NCBI GenBank assembly: GCA_003290165.1
Contig: QNQO01000549.1
Span: 310,001-374,000 of the forward strand
DNA length: 64,000 nt
Direction: 5' to 3'
From: Berberis thunbergii
Lineage: Eukaryota > Streptophyta > Magnoliopsida > Ranunculales > Berberidaceae
Shown: positions 12,408 through 24,633 of the stretch, in pieces
Position numbering within the stretch: the stretch's first letter is position 1
Layout: each line of letters opens with the position of its first letter
Notes under the pieces: model-generated
Database searches by the model: none
Told to the model about the DNA's origin: nothing
The model's input: only the letters and a program-made list of their open reading frames with translations
Made by a program: the position numbers and the translations under genes

Positions 12408-13291
12408 TTTAGAATTTTCCCAAAAAAAAACCCAGACCTGAGTTTAACCTCTTTATTTCAATCAATATAGGACTTAGTTTCGAATTAAAATGATAGTAAC
12501 TGAGATTTTTTTTTCTAGCTATAATTTTTTTGTTGAACTTTAATTGTGAATTAAAATCAACAAAGTATCTAATGGACCACTTTGAACAGAGTGAAAGAAC
12601 TAGGTGGGCTTTCTGAGATTCAGCCCATATGTTAAAAGCCCATCTTGTAACATGGCCCCAAAAGGCCCCTCCACCATTTAGCTAAAGAACTGAAACTGTC
12701 AAATTCGTCAAACTCCAGTACTAGGGGTGGTATCTAATGACGCTCGGCATTTGCGAAGGCGCCAACGATCGGATCATTTTAAGGCTCTCACGAGTATTTA
12801 ACCTAATGCGATTTCAGTAACTTCAAGGCCAAAGGGCTTGACGACCAGCCTATAGTCAAACACATTTTCGATTATGTTAGATGATGAAAAGGTACCGTAG
12901 GTTTAGTAGTTAGGCCGTCCGGGTTGCTTGAATTTTGATTCGGGATACTATAGGCCAAACTTGAATTTTGATAAATCTGAATCATCCACCACAATGATTA
13001 ACTAGTTAAACTTTGATCAATCATAAAACTTAAAATGGTTAAACAACGTTATCATCAAGCTTAGATGTTAATTGTGTGAGCACATAATTGCTTGTATGTC
13101 GATAAGTAGGAATGAACCAAAAAAAAAAAAAATGCAGTCACAATAATGTCATCAAGACCAGAAGTTAATTTAGCAAGTTTTGAATCTATATATCAATGGT
13201 TTGGCTCAAAATCGATGGTGATCTTTACACATCTCCATTAAGGGATGATACATACATGCCTTTGTAATTACAAGTGATTTGTCATTCCAGT

Positions 13292-15220
13292 CTAGGCCTG
13301 TGATATAACACCCAACAAAGCCATTCTAATTGAGATTAAATTCCTATAAAGTTCATTTACTTTTCCCTCCAAGGGTTTCATCCCTTCATCTAATTCTCCA
13401 CAACTTCTTCTCAAACATATAATGACATCCCTCATTTCTACTCGTCCCAATGGACTATTTTCTGATGTTTGCACATTAATCAGATCTCGCAGATTTTTTG
13501 CAGCATTGACAACTTCTCTCAACTCTGCATGTACAACATTGCCTGATTTTCTTTGTTTCTTGATCTCATCCTTCACTTCTTTGTGTAACTCTTGCAAAGA
13601 AGTAGACCAACTCCTGGTTTGGTGGCTTTGGATTGAAGGCAATTAACCCTCGTTTTGATTTGAAAGATCCATTTATTACTTCTTGCAAGGGGGTGTCACA
13701 TATGTTTTTCTCCGATTTTGCTCTGCGTTGAGCTAGCTTTTCTCCCAATTTTCTCAAGTTCGAGTTGCACTTCTCTAGATTAGAACATCTTCTTTCCATG
13801 GCCTCACAAGATTCCAATACAACTCTTGTTTTTGCTAACACGGTGGCATTTGGCTCCGCTCTACCTTCTAAGCAATGGAGGACTATTCTCATTGAGTCAA
13901 CGTACTTTTGTACATTCTCCATCCTTTCGCGTAAGTTATTACAAGTATCAAGCAATTCAACAGTGTCATCAAGGTGCTCTTCAATCACTTTTCGATCTTC
14001 ACCTTCACAAGAAATGTCTCCTAGTGATTCAATCGCCATACTTAGTGTGGCAACTGCAGTGTCAAGTACTTGCCTAAGCCACTTGGTACTAGTGTAGGAC
14101 TCATCAGAACATGAACTTCCGTACCTCAAGGCGCCAATTTCCTCAACTAGCTGAGAGTAAAATTCGCTTTGAACCGGCCATGGTGTCACCTAGGGGTGGG
14201 CATTTAGGACCAAAAATCCGGATCGAACCGATAACCAGACCGATCGGGTCGGTTCGGATCGGTTTTAATTAATTAAAAAATTTTCGGTTGTAAAAGTCCG
14301 GCCCGGCCCGAAGTTTCTGGTCTGGGTCTCGGTTTCCATTTCTGAAGCCCGTCGAATAACCGGCCCGGCCCGACTCCTTTACTTAAGTACTTTTCTCACC
14401 CCTCCAACTCCCTCAACTCGAAAAAAATAGAGGAAACCAGCGAAGGAAACCCGAGAGGACGCCTCCCTCTCCTTCTCCCTCTCCCCTCTCTTCTCACAGC
14501 GAAGCCGCGGAGGCCGCTTCCCTCTCCCTCTCCCCTTTCTTCTCACAGCGGAAGCGGAGGCCGATCTGAGGCCGCCTCCCTCTCCCCTCCCTTCTCACAG
14601 CGGAGGCGAAGCCGCGGAGGCCTCTTCACTTCTCACAGCGGAGGCCGAGCTCCCCTTCTTAGCGAAGGCGGAGGCCTACTCCCAGCCCTACTCTCAGCGA
14701 AGGCGGAGGCCGAGCCGCCTCCCTCTCCCCTCCTTTCCCCGCCTTTCCCTAGATCCGATGTGATCTTGATCAGATCCTGATCCTGATCAGATCAGATGTT
14801 GTATTTTTTTTGTAATTTTGTTATAATTTTTGTAATTTTTTGTAATTTTATTGATCAGATTTTTTTTGTAATTTGTTGATCGGAATCATTTTTTTTGTAA
14901 TTTTTTGATCAGATTTTTTGTAATTTGTTGATCAAATTTTTTTGTAGAATCATTTTTTTGTAAATTACTGTAGAATCATTTTTTTTTTGCTCTTAGGACC
15001 GAAACCGGCCCGTAAATTGGCTAACCGGGACTTCGGTTACCCGGTCAACTCGATCCAGTTTCGGTTCTCATAAACACGGGCCCGAATAATTCGGGCCAAT
15101 TTTCGATTTTAAGAGTTTGGACCGGTTAACCGTACTTGCCCAGCCCACTGTCACCAGAGCCGGGGAACCCCTAGTTTGAAACTTCAGAGATAGAGCTCTG
15201 AGAATTGAATAAGTCCTCAT
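13292..15220 (-). pseudogene. BYPASS1 (BPS1)-like pseudogene split by a hAT element
   Basis: The minus frame starts at 15220 (MRTYSILRALSLKFQ...), matching the intact copy at 18678. After about 24 codons it is interrupted by the insertion 14191-15148, then resumes at TPWPVQSEF and continues to 13292 (...ISIRMALLGVISQA). Compared with the intact paralogue it has small in-frame deletions near the AQR segment and a 48-bp in-frame deletion that removes the hydrophobic KAIALFACGVLGISL segment. A net 4-bp insertion at about 13645 shifts the frame. Ignoring the insertion, roughly 75-80% of residues match. BPS1-family proteins affect root-derived long-distance signalling and shoot growth in Arabidopsis. 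Three kinds of lesion make a functional product unlikely. Confidence 0.85.
14191..15148. mobile_element. Non-autonomous hAT element inside the BPS1-like pseudogene
   Basis: 958 bases bounded by TAGGGGTGGGCA on the left and TGCCCAGCCCAC on the right, which are imperfect inverted repeats of the plant hAT type. Target duplication is TGTCACC (14184-14190 and 15149-15155), or 8 bp with one mismatch if the right boundary is moved by one base. Subterminal regions are rich in CCGG/CGGTT words. The centre has a GA/GC-rich imperfect repeat (GCGGAGGCC words) followed by TTGTAATTTTTTG repeats. No transposase is encoded. Confidence 0.8.
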
Positions 15221-18200
15221 TTTTTGTTAAAGTTTTTGCAAGCTATAGAATTCTTTGAATGTGTGAATTGATCAAAGGAGCTATGTTTGGTCTAAGGAGA
15301 GACAGACAATGAGGGTATATAATATATACATAGAGAAGTGAGGATGGGCTCCTATTTGTGGACACTGGGCCAATCAAGTCCCCTTGGATCACTCAACAAA
15401 TAATTTGGTGAGACAGAATGGGCTGTCTTAGGTGTTGTGGTTTACTGTGAGTTTGCCATGCACGTTTTGCATATCTATGAATTGTTTAGGACATTATGGT
15501 TACATGAAGATCTTAAGGCTGATATCTTGATTTTGTATAATATACAAAATGGGTTACTGAGATTGCAAAACATTTCCACAATATCCTCCAACTATACTTG
15601 AATTCAGTGAGGGAATGTTTACATATATAGCCACTCTTAATGGATCTGTCACATTGCATGATGCATGGAGAGAGTGTATAAGGAACTCAATGGTAAAAAA
15701 ATGTATATGTTTAATGTCAGCAAATTCTTTTGTCAAAACATCCTTTAGGAATTGCGAGGAGTCGATATTGACATGATCAGCTATATTCTTTTGTCTATGA
15801 TTTTTGAAAATTTTTAAGGAAGTTATATCATCGTGCGCGTATTTTGCTTGTATTGCATGAGTTTATGACAAGTATGTTGAAATCCATAAGGTTTGTATAT
15901 GAAAATATATGCCATTGTGCACCTGGCTCTGGCCTTTCAGCATTTGTAAAGTCATAATCAGATCATTCATGGATCAAATGCATGGATGGAAGGCGAAAAA
16001 CCTCGCTTTGAACCATGACTAGCATGTAATCTAAGGGAATATTTACATGTTTTGATTACTGCAGAACTGAATCTGTAGCTCTTACTGAAATGACCATAAA
16101 TAAGATTTGCTTTTCTGCTTTTTTGCTGGTACTGAAAAAAATGGATTAGTTACTTATGAAAAATTGATGAAATAAGGATCCGGAGAAGATATCAAATCGA
16201 TTGCATCAAGGATCCTCTTCATGTTACACACAGCTCGTCTTGCTTCTTTTAACTATAAATATACTATACATGCATGCTGTAAAAGGTTAAATGAATGTAG
16301 TAGTGCAAAGTGCCTTTACTATTAATAAATGCTGTCTAATATTTTGAAGGGAAGTAAAAAAAAAAAACTCAAACTTTAAGTTTGTAAACTTATTTGTAAA
16401 GATGCACACATTTATGACTTTAACATCTTAGTGATAAATTGCCATTCTCTTTTAAAGTTGTTCGCATAGAGAACAGAGTGACAATATAGGCATGCATGAG
16501 ACTATATACTACTACATATGTATTATTGGCATCAAAGACATACAATTATGATGTGTCCAAATCTGGTCTTCTGCTAATTCGATTTGCAAACAAAGGTTAG
16601 ATTGCCAAATACCACTTATTTAGTGGCCAAAGACACTCTAATGCTTAAGTCAATAACGCTGTTGGAGATGGAGATTAATCTGAACAGAACTCAGGTAAAA
16701 GTTGCATTGTGTTCATAGAAGAATCAGATCTCTTCTCATACCTTTTTCTTTACCTAATGAGTGTATTAATGGGTGCATTCAACTATGTGCATGACTTAAG
16801 CTCGAATGGCGCAATGAAGGGGGACGCTTATTATGTCGGTCTCCTCAATCATTGAGATGTGTCATTGGAAAAGTGATTCTCGTCATGACTTATCTCCTTT
16901 GTAACAATTCTTCCATAATTATGATGATTTGCGCCATATGTATGGCCACGATAGTGACAATAAACTCACCCTGTTGTGTATGGAAAAGATCATGGACAAA
17001 TAGTGGGGCTTTACCATGTTATTTTCTTCATATTGATATCAATTCAGGATTAGCACTACTACCTAAACTTGTAGTTGGATAGAAGTTGCTAGAAAGATTA
17101 GAGTGGTGGGTGGGAGTGAGTGGAATCAATAATTAGAAGCATGATTTTGTGCAATTAAGGTACCAACCAGCTGATTAGACTATTATATATGGATCACATC
17201 ATATAGAGAGAATAAGTTTTGAGTAAATTATTGGGTGCATGGATTCGTGGCAAACATGCAGACAACATAGGCAAAATGTTGGTGTCTTGGTGAACTACAA
17301 GTGTATTGATTTGGTGTCGACACCATGTCTTACCTTTCCATTTCTGGCAATTAAACAATGATAGCAGAAGAACTTTGTGCACTTTTATTTAGAGATAGTT
17401 TGCTGAAACGAGGCAATCCACATGTTTGTTCTCTCCATTTATTATCTGATTCTCACTACTGGCTCTTTCTGTGGGTGAATTAACATGGTCTGACTTATTG
17501 GTTGCACAATGACATTTTATCCCCAGCAACTCTACTTAGATAAGAGCATCCACTTTGAAGCTAATTGAATGGGTTTCGTGATACCAAATTTTAAAGTCAA
17601 GTTTTTATCTATTATAAGCTATTAAAATGGTGTCTGAATGCCAATGTTGGCTTATTGGAGATATATTTGTTGCTCAAATTTTAATTTATGGTCAGTATAT
17701 AGCTAATATAACTCCATTCTTTCTTTTTAATCGACATTTTTTGTTTATTTTTCTCAAAAGATTGACATTAGGAAGGCATCTAGCTAATCATATATTAACT
17801 CTCATCTCTCCCGTTCTGTGATTCCTAAGGCACCAATCAAAAACGAAATTTGAACCTAAATTGTATTCTATGACCTTTTACATTTGAAGAGGTTTTATCG
17901 CAAGTTTAGTACTTTATAAAATTGAATTTTCTCGGAATTTTCACAAAAAATTTGTTTAATGCAAAATTTCATCTTATTCATTTTACAAAAAACTCCACTT
18001 GTTGCAACGACCGATCACAAACTTGGATAAAAAGAAGAGGGTTGGTGTTAGAGCCATGACAACCAACTATAAAAAATAATAAATAAATAAAAAATCTGTC
18101 ACATCTCGTTTTCATGAATTTTGGTTCAAAATTGTTTCAAAATCAAATTATGTGTAAACAACCCCGAAGATATTGAGAATGGGCTTTGAGGATGATGATT

Positions 18201-18677
18201 CAGTTTCAGAAAATAAATAAATTGATGGGTAGAAGTTCATGATGGTTATTTCAGGAAACAACAGCTGACACTGAATAATGGTGTGCCCTCCGACTAATTC
18301 AATATCATCCATAAAATCTTCATATATCATTGAGTGTCCCAAAAATTCATAGAAAACACAATTGGTGGCACTCTCTTAGTGAACCACAATGCCATTGAAC
18401 AGCTCACTGTTCAAAACTTCAAATTATTTGGGTGAGTGATCCAAGGGAATATTGTCCATCCATGTGTGAGTGTGAGTTAAGTCTCCTCCCTTCCCTAAAA
18501 GAAAACTAATTGGGTCCCATTTTTTGGCCTTGTCGACAAATAGGAATCCATCCTCACTTCTTTATATAACCCTCCTTGCCTGCCTCTCTATAGACCAAAC
18601 TGGGTTTCTTATATCCCTTTGATCATTTCACACATCAAAGGATCCTTGTATAGTTTGCAAAACTTAGTTACCTAAAA
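15221..18677. other. Shared divergent upstream region of the two BPS1-like copies
   Basis: Both copies are transcribed outward from this 3.4-kb spacer. The two ends are inverted homologues: words such as ACAAATAGGA, CATCCTCACTTCT, AGACCAAAC and CACACATC occur in the same order upstream of each start. The middle (15.5-18.1 kb) shows no gene. A GAGCATCCAC word at 17549 resembles a MITE end, but no partner was found. Confidence 0.55.
18563..18569 (+). promoter_or_regulatory. TATA box of the intact BPS1-like gene
   Basis: TATATAA lies 109 bases before the start codon, in a block conserved with the upstream of the minus-strand pseudogene (which has TATATAATATATAC at the equivalent place, about 15316-15329). 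Conservation between paralogues supports a promoter role. Confidence 0.55.
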
Positions 18678-19697
18678 ATGAGGACTTCTTCAATTCTCAG
18701 AGCTCTATCTCTAAAGTTTCAGGCTAGGGTTGCCCCGGCTCCGGTGGCACCATGGCCTGTTCAAAGTGCATTCGATTGTAAGCTTGTGGAGGAGATCGAC
18801 GCTTTGAAGTGTCAAGGTCCAAGCTTGGAATGCTACACTAGTACTAAGTGGCTTGGGCAAGTAATTGACACCGCGGTTGCCACACAAAGTATGGCAATTG
18901 AATCCATTGGAAATCTTTCTTGTGAAGGGGAAGATAGAAAAACGATTGAAGAGCACCTTGATGATACTGTTGACTTGCTTGATGCTTGCAATGGTTTACG
19001 CGAAAAAATGGAGAATGTACAAAAGTATGTTGATTCACTGAGAATTGTCCTCCATTGCTTAGAAGGTAGATCAGAACCAAATGCCACCATGCTAGCAAAA
19101 ACAAGAATTGTATTGGAATCTTGTGAGGCCATGGAGAGAAGATGTTTGGATCTAGAGAAGTGCAACTCCGACTTGAGAAAATTAGGAGAAAAGCTAGCCC
19201 AACGCGTCATGTGTGGACTGAAAACGGAAAAAAACATTTGTGATGACACCCCATTGCAAGAAGTACTAAATGGATCGAAGGCCATAGCCCTATTTGCATG
19301 TGGAGTACTTGGAATCTCATTGTCATTCAAATCAAAGCGAAGCTTGCCTTCAATCCAAAGCAATCAAACATCGTCTAATTGGCTAATCTCTTTGCAAGAA
19401 CTACACAAGGACGTAAAGGATGAGAATGAGAAAAGAAGAAAATCAGGCAATGTTGTATTACAAGAGTTGAGAGAAGTTGTCAAGGCTGCAAAAAGTTTGC
19501 GAGGTCTGATTAATGTGCCAACATCAGAAAATAGTCCGTTGCCTCAGGTAGAACTGAGAGATATTGTTATGTGTTTGAGAAGAAGTTGTGGAGAATTAGA
19601 TGAAGGGATGAAACCCTTGGAGGGAAAAGTAAATGAACTTTATAGGAATTTAATCTCAATTAGAATGGCTTTGTTGGGTCTTATATCAAAGGCTTAG
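18678..19697 (+). CDS. BYPASS1 (BPS1)-like protein, intact single-exon copy
   Basis: 339 codons without interruption, start MRTSSILRALSLKFQ. Features: N-terminal segment TPWP/APWPVQSAF shared with the other copies, then YTSTKWLGQVIDTAVATQSM, EEHLDDTVDLLDACNGLREKM and VQKYVDSLRIVLHCLEG. This order matches BPS1/BPS2/BPS3-type plant proteins. A short hydrophobic stretch ALFACGVLGISLSF sits near residues 208-221, and the C-terminal half is helical and charged (KPLEGKVNELYRNLISIR). Family members act in generation or control of a mobile root-derived signal; biochemical function is unknown. It is the only intact member of this local cluster. Naming beyond BPS1-like is not justified. Confidence 0.85.
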   Translation: MRTSSILRALSLKFQARVAPAPVAPWPVQSAFDCKLVEEIDALKCQGPSLECYTSTKWLGQVIDTAVATQSMAIESIGNLSCEGEDRKTIEEHLDDTVDLLDACNGLREKMENVQKYVDSLRIVLHCLEGRSEPNATMLAKTRIVLESCEAMERRCLDLEKCNSDLRKLGEKLAQRVMCGLKTEKNICDDTPLQEVLNGSKAIALFACGVLGISLSFKSKRSLPSIQSNQTSSNWLISLQELHKDVKDENEKRRKSGNVVLQELREVVKAAKSLRGLINVPTSENSPLPQVELRDIVMCLRRSCGELDEGMKPLEGKVNELYRNLISIRMALLGLISKA

Positions 19698-20018
19698 AAG
19701 TTAGAATGATAAATCTTTTGTAGTTAAGAGGTCATGTAATGTATCATCCCTTTCAAGGAGTGTGTAAAGATCATCACCAATTTTGAACGAAATTATTGTT
19801 GTATAGATTCAAAACTTGATAATTAAGTCAATTTCTGATCTTGATGACAATTATTGTGTTTATGCCATTTCTTTAATTTTTGCGTGCAATACTTATCCAT
19901 CTAGCAAGCAATGATGTGCTCGCATAGTCAACTTCGAAGGATCCATGGAATTTTCTCTTCTATACAATAGATCTTCATTGTTGTAATAATTTGTTACTGA
20001 GTTTTTACACATGAAATC

Positions 20019-20636
20019 TGATCTCATGTGAGTCACATACTACTGTTGTGGTGGTAGATGGTGGTGGCAGATGACACTCGATTTAAGGAAGGTGTAATAT
20101 TGTAACAGGAAATTTGTAGTATACCTTAGCTTACCAACTTCATGTCTTATTTATAGTGCAAGGAGTCTTGGTTCTACCAGACCATCGTAGACGTAGTTTA
20201 GGAAGGAGATATTCGTGAAGATCCTTCTCTAATTAGGAGTCGTATTGTGAGAGGGAATTTCCTTATTAGCCCTGTGCTCCTGGATATGTGAGAGATAGTT
20301 CTCAATTCAAGAGCAATCCGTAAAAGGGAGTTTTCTAGTGTGGAATGTACTCTGGTATTTGTTTCCTGATTGGAAGCAGATAGCAACTGTAGTTGCCTAT
20401 CCGAAGCTGATCCTCGAGATATTTGCCTTAGTAGGACTTATGAGTATTGAGGATGACTGTGAGACGTGTGGGTCTAGCATATTGTGAGAGTTCGGGTCCG
20501 CCTGGCGGACTAAATTGAGCGGGCTTAGAACTGCTTGGGCCTGTTCAGTGTTGGGCTGATGCTGAGGCCTATATTTCTTTGAGATAATCATGACACGTAT
20601 TTGACTCAGAGGTGTAACCGTTTTTATGTACCATCA
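20019..20636 (+). mobile_element. Solo LTR with 5-bp target duplication
   Basis: The 618-base block begins TGATCTCATG and ends GTACCATCA (TG...CA, with 4-bp TGAT/ATCA inverted ends). It is flanked by AAATC on both sides (20014-20018 and 20637-20641). No internal retrotransposon domain is present, so it is a solo LTR left by recombination. A TTATTTATAG word near 20148 could be its TATA. The family is not determined (Gypsy or Copia); orientation is tentative. Confidence 0.75.
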
Positions 20637-21115
20637 AAATCAATAAATTGTTGCTTTCTAATATAATAATCTTTCAAAATACTAACACAATTGATCGAGG
20701 TTCAGTGGCTTAACTTACCTGATTATAAGAAGGTTGTGCTTGGTTCTAAACGAAAACTTCGAATGAAAACAACAATGAAAAGGAGAGGATCCACAGACAA
20801 GAGAAAGTGCAAGATATAATCATGTTTTTCTTATTTTTCCTCTATTTTATTAATGCTTTTACCTCATTATTAAAAAAAATCATTCTAGACAAAATTATTG
20901 TTTCCATGATGATAATATTGCATTCATATTTTTAACCACTTTAAAAATATAAGCCTCCTACCCTTAAACAATCCATGTCATCAAAGCAAATTTCAATCAA
21001 TTATTCGGAAAAAAAAAAGCTATTGATTCTTTTATAGTGCTTCTCTAAGTTAGTTTTATCAAGTTATCGAAGGAACACAACCCTTAAATATCTTTGTTGG
21101 TTAATGTAGATAAAC

Positions 21116-21411
21116 AGTGTTCTAAAAAACACTAGGTGGTAGGTGGACAGCGAGCAGGGGACTAACGTTCAGAGGACTAGGCGGTTATTTATTTATTTAT
21201 TATAATTTATAATTTATAAAAAATAAGAATAATAATATGTAAATTACTTTCAATTCAATGCCAAGATACATATGCAAAATGTATAAAAATATAAAGTCTT
21301 AAATTTTTTTTTAAGATTTGAAATAAAAAATAAAAATAAATAATTCAAAACCCCTGAGCGGCTCCCAGCCACCTAGCGCCTAGACACCTCGTAGACTTTT
21401 TTTAGAACACT
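21116..21411. mobile_element. MITE with AGTGTTCTAAAAAA termini
   Basis: Inverted ends: AGTGTTCTAAAAAACACTAG on the left and the reverse complement of AGTGTTCTAAAAAAAGTC on the right, followed by a subterminal CTAGGCG/CCTAGCGCC block on both sides. The interior is AT-rich and non-coding. Flanks TAGATAAAC and AAGATAAGT resemble each other (6/9), so an eroded 9-bp duplication is possible. Confidence 0.65.
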
Positions 21412-21499
21412 AAGATAAGTAATAAATCAAAACCACAATGTATAGTTTTGAAGTAGCTAGGGAAACATAAGCTACAAGCAAAAAGTCATATCCTTATTC

Positions 21500-21690
21500 A
21501 TCATCATCATTAAGGTCCATTCTCGATATTTTTGGAGTCGGCTATATGAATTTTGGTTCTCCAAAAAATGTGGTCTTCCCACATATCCTCGCCTAATCCA
21601 AACTAAATAATATCTTCATTCACCGCCTTCATCCAAGTTTTCAATGGCCGTCCCCTCCGTCTACACCCTCCATATAACTTGCCAATCTAA
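21500..21690. mobile_element. Possible LINE (RTE-like) 3' remnant
   Basis: The stretch with GGAGTCGGCTATATGAATTT, ATCCTCGCCTAATCC and TCAATGGCCGTCCCCTCCGT resembles a widespread plant LINE 3' end that I recall as containing GGTCGGCTACATGGAT. It is truncated and non-coding. The call rests on memory of the family wording. Confidence 0.4.
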
Positions 21691-22200
21691 AAAGTTATAT
21701 CCTTATTATTAAAAAAAAATTAAATAAAAAAGAAGTTATATCCTTCTAGGACCTTATGCCTTAATTTCCTTTGCAATCTCGAAACTACATAACCAACATG
21801 GACAAAAACAACTCAAAACCACAACAGAAAATGTATTGAATATGTTTCTCACTGATTTTGAGGCATATGATCTCATGGGACTTTGAATGTGTGGTAGTTT
21901 AAATAGCTATAAGCACTGCTCTCCTAGCTTTTAAAGCACGATATATTGAACACAATATACACTGTCATACACGATGGCTTGCAATGAATACATGTGTCTA
22001 AAACCTCATAGATTTCAACACGAGTCATAGATTCATGAAATACACAAGTCACAATACCCAAATATTGCGATCAATTTTGACTCTCATTTTCTTGAAAAAC
22101 AATTAAGGATGTTTTGACAAAGAATTAGCTGGCTTCTTACATACTCTTTGACCATCTAACCATCCCTAAACTCTACATGCATCATGAATCTTCATTTTCT

Positions 22201-23020
22201 TTATACAGTATGACAGATCCAGTTTTGGATTGGCTGTATTAAAACATTTCCCACTGAATTCAAGAAGAAAGTTCGAGGATATTTTTTGCACTTCCAGTAA
22301 CCATTTTCTATAATATACAAATTCAAGATATCAGCCGTAAGATCTTGAGTATCACTGAGTGGCCAATACAATTCACAGACATGCAAAACGTGGCAGACTT
22401 GCGATGAACCACAACATCAGAAAATAGTCCTTTCCTACAAGTAGAAATGAGAGATATTGTTATGTGTTTGAAAAAAAAAAAAAAAAGTTGTGAAGAATTA
22501 GATGAAGGGATGAAACCCTTGGAGGGAAGAGTAAATGAAACTTCTCATACAGTATGACAGATCCAGTTTTGGATTGGCTAATAATTTGAATACTCCCCCC
22601 ACTGAATTCAAGAGGAGGATATTGTGGATATATGTTTTGCATATTCAGTAACCACTTTGTATATTACACAGAACCAAGATTTTAGCCATAAGATCTTCAA
22701 TGGGTTATCGCTGAATGGCCCAAAAATTCATGCAGAAACCAAAACGTGGTAGTCTCATAGTGAACCACAGCACCTAAGACAGCTCAGTCTGTTCTCTCTG
22801 AGTTTCCTGCCAGGGTTTCACCGGCTCCAGTGGCACTGTGGCCAGTTCAAAGCGCATTCGACTGTTGGCTTGTGGAGGAGCTAGACACCTTGCAGTGCTC
22901 AAGTCCCATACTAGTACTAAGTGGCTAGTGAACGTACTTGAGACCGCGGTTGCCACACAAAGTATGGCAATTGAATCAATTGGAAACCTTTCTTGTGAAG
23001 GTAATATATCAGAGGCCTAG
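22201..23020 (+). pseudogene. Two decayed BPS1-like fragments with duplicated upstream DNA
   Basis: 22201-22405 and 22549-22770 are imperfect copies of one upstream segment (both have CAGATCCAGTTTTGGATTGG and GTGAACCACA-like words), which also resembles 18310-18420 before the intact gene. The first is followed by a C-terminal coding fragment (22407-22535, TSENSP...MKPLEGRVNE) with a 16-A run. The second is followed by an N-terminal fragment (about 22790-23000, PARVSPAPVALWPVQSAF..., frameshift near 22900) that jumps from SCEG straight to the last codons NISEA and the stop at 23018-23020. About 0.7 kb of coding sequence is deleted at that join. Neither can make the full protein. Confidence 0.8.
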
Positions 23021-24633
23021 AATGATGAATCATTTGTAATTAGAGGGTACATGCATGTATATCATCCCCTTGAGAGAGATTTGTAAAGATCACCACAAAT
23101 TTTAAACAAAAAATATCAATGTATATATAGATTCAAATTTTACTAAGCTTCATATCTTGATGAAAATATCAATGTTATTTATCCGTAAATATATGATCAA
23201 TCTCAATTAACATATGCCCAAGGGTCTATTGACTGATGCAAAAGAGATTGGTATGTAGTGGACGGATGCCATTCTATTCCGCATGAGTCAAACTCGCGGA
23301 AACATAGATTTTAAAAGTTACTTAAATTATAAAGATCTAACACATGTGTCGATGTGGTGATGAACCGATGATATGTGTCAAAAACTTGTTGTAATCAAGA
23401 CATACAAGTGTTTCCTTCACCGGTATCTGAAATCCAGGATTCTTCAATAAAAAAAGAAGAAAAAAGATCATTTTGACTCGCAATTTTCTGCAAATACAAG
23501 TCAATTTCAGACTTTCATTTCAACGGAAACAATGATATTCTGAGGTACAAAGGTTTGCTCTGTTTAAAATAGTAGCTAGGCAAAAATATCAGTAATGTAT
23601 AGTCTCCATGCATTAAGGAATCCCAGAAGTTCTGAGAAATGTTAAACAATGAGTTCTGGTTGTGAACAGAACCACGATGCTCATAATACACATCTTAATC
23701 ATCAATCTCTCATTTCTATAATTCTAAGTGATCCGAGATTGGATCTTCGTCGTCTTTTCATTGATCCACAATCAAGCAAGCAAGAGTAGTTTAACAGTAG
23801 CATGGTATGGGGTTCCACATGATGATGTTGGTGGCTTTTAATTTCGTTTGCTCATGCAGTCCCATTGCTTCAACCTCACTGCACGCAACATGCACAAATT
23901 TTTTTTTCTTCCCTTTATTCGTTATAATTATGTTTCTGAAAATAGAAGTCAATTTTCATTTCCACATAATGAATGATTCACATAATGAATGATATATTAT
24001 GAGATACAGATGTTTGCTCTTATAAAAATAGTCACCTATGCATCATGCCGCAAGGAATGCTTAAAGTTGAGAAAATAAGTTAAGCGTGGAATAGTGCATG
24101 TAAACCATGTCGTCTTGCAAATCATATGGTTAATTAGTAGATGGCGCACATCATAATTGTGCATGTTATACGACAAGACTTGTTTTCGCTATAGTCCACT
24201 TAAGGAGCTATGATCTATATCCATGCCCCAAAGTGAAGACTTGTTTTTGCTTTGGTCCACCTAAGCAACTATGACCTATATGCATGCGTGAAGGCTAACT
24301 AACCAATGACAGAGTATGTGCTCCTAATAATCAACTGAAAACTTACTAAAATTTCATTTAAGTCTAGATCCACAATCGCCTCTCACAAAGAGAGTTGGAT
24401 GTCCGCAAACTGAGCTACAATTGATAGAGGCAAAGTGGTGTGGCCGTGGGGGAGAACAACAATTTCAATTATAGTGCGAAGAATTTCCTATCTTTGGTGG
24501 ATGAACAAAAGGAAAATTGGGATGCACATAGCATCTCCCCATTTCAAATTCACTACAACGGTCCATAACTGGGAACACTCCGCCTTCCCGCCATCTCTCA
24601 ACCCTAACTTTCTCTGTCGAATGGTAGACCAAA
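23021..24633. other. Intergenic upstream of the PPR gene
   Basis: Begins with sequence homologous to the 3' flank of the intact BPS1-like gene (to about 23160). A roughly 60-bp imperfect direct repeat lies at 24173-24290 (GAAGACTTGTTTT, GTCCAC and AACTATGACCTATAT words twice). No gene was found. Confidence 0.45.

Larger units (their letters stand above)
10081..13291. other. Intergenic region with foldback elements
   Basis: About 3.2 kb without a supported gene. It holds three GC-rich hairpins (separate entries), a 22-bp palindrome at 12151-12172, and the AT-rich 3' flank of the BYPASS1-like pseudogene (13140-13291). That flank matches the downstream flank of the intact copy at 19700-19850. 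Short frames here overlap hairpin arms and look accidental. Confidence 0.5.
20642..22200. other. Intergenic with transposon remnants
   Basis: Apart from the MITE at 21116-21411 and the LINE-like remnant at about 21500-21690, this is AT-rich sequence with no supported gene. Confidence 0.4.

Noticed and set aside
12721..12960. Sequence starting TAGGGGTGG as another hAT element
   Set aside because: Only a short terminal-like word is present; no right end or duplication was located.
17540..17830. MITE starting GAGCATCCAC
   Set aside because: Only one end was seen; no inverted partner or target duplication was found nearby.
22201..23020. A second functional BPS1-like gene
   Set aside because: The fragments lack most of the coding region, contain a frameshift and an A-run, and one joins the N-terminal part to the final codons.
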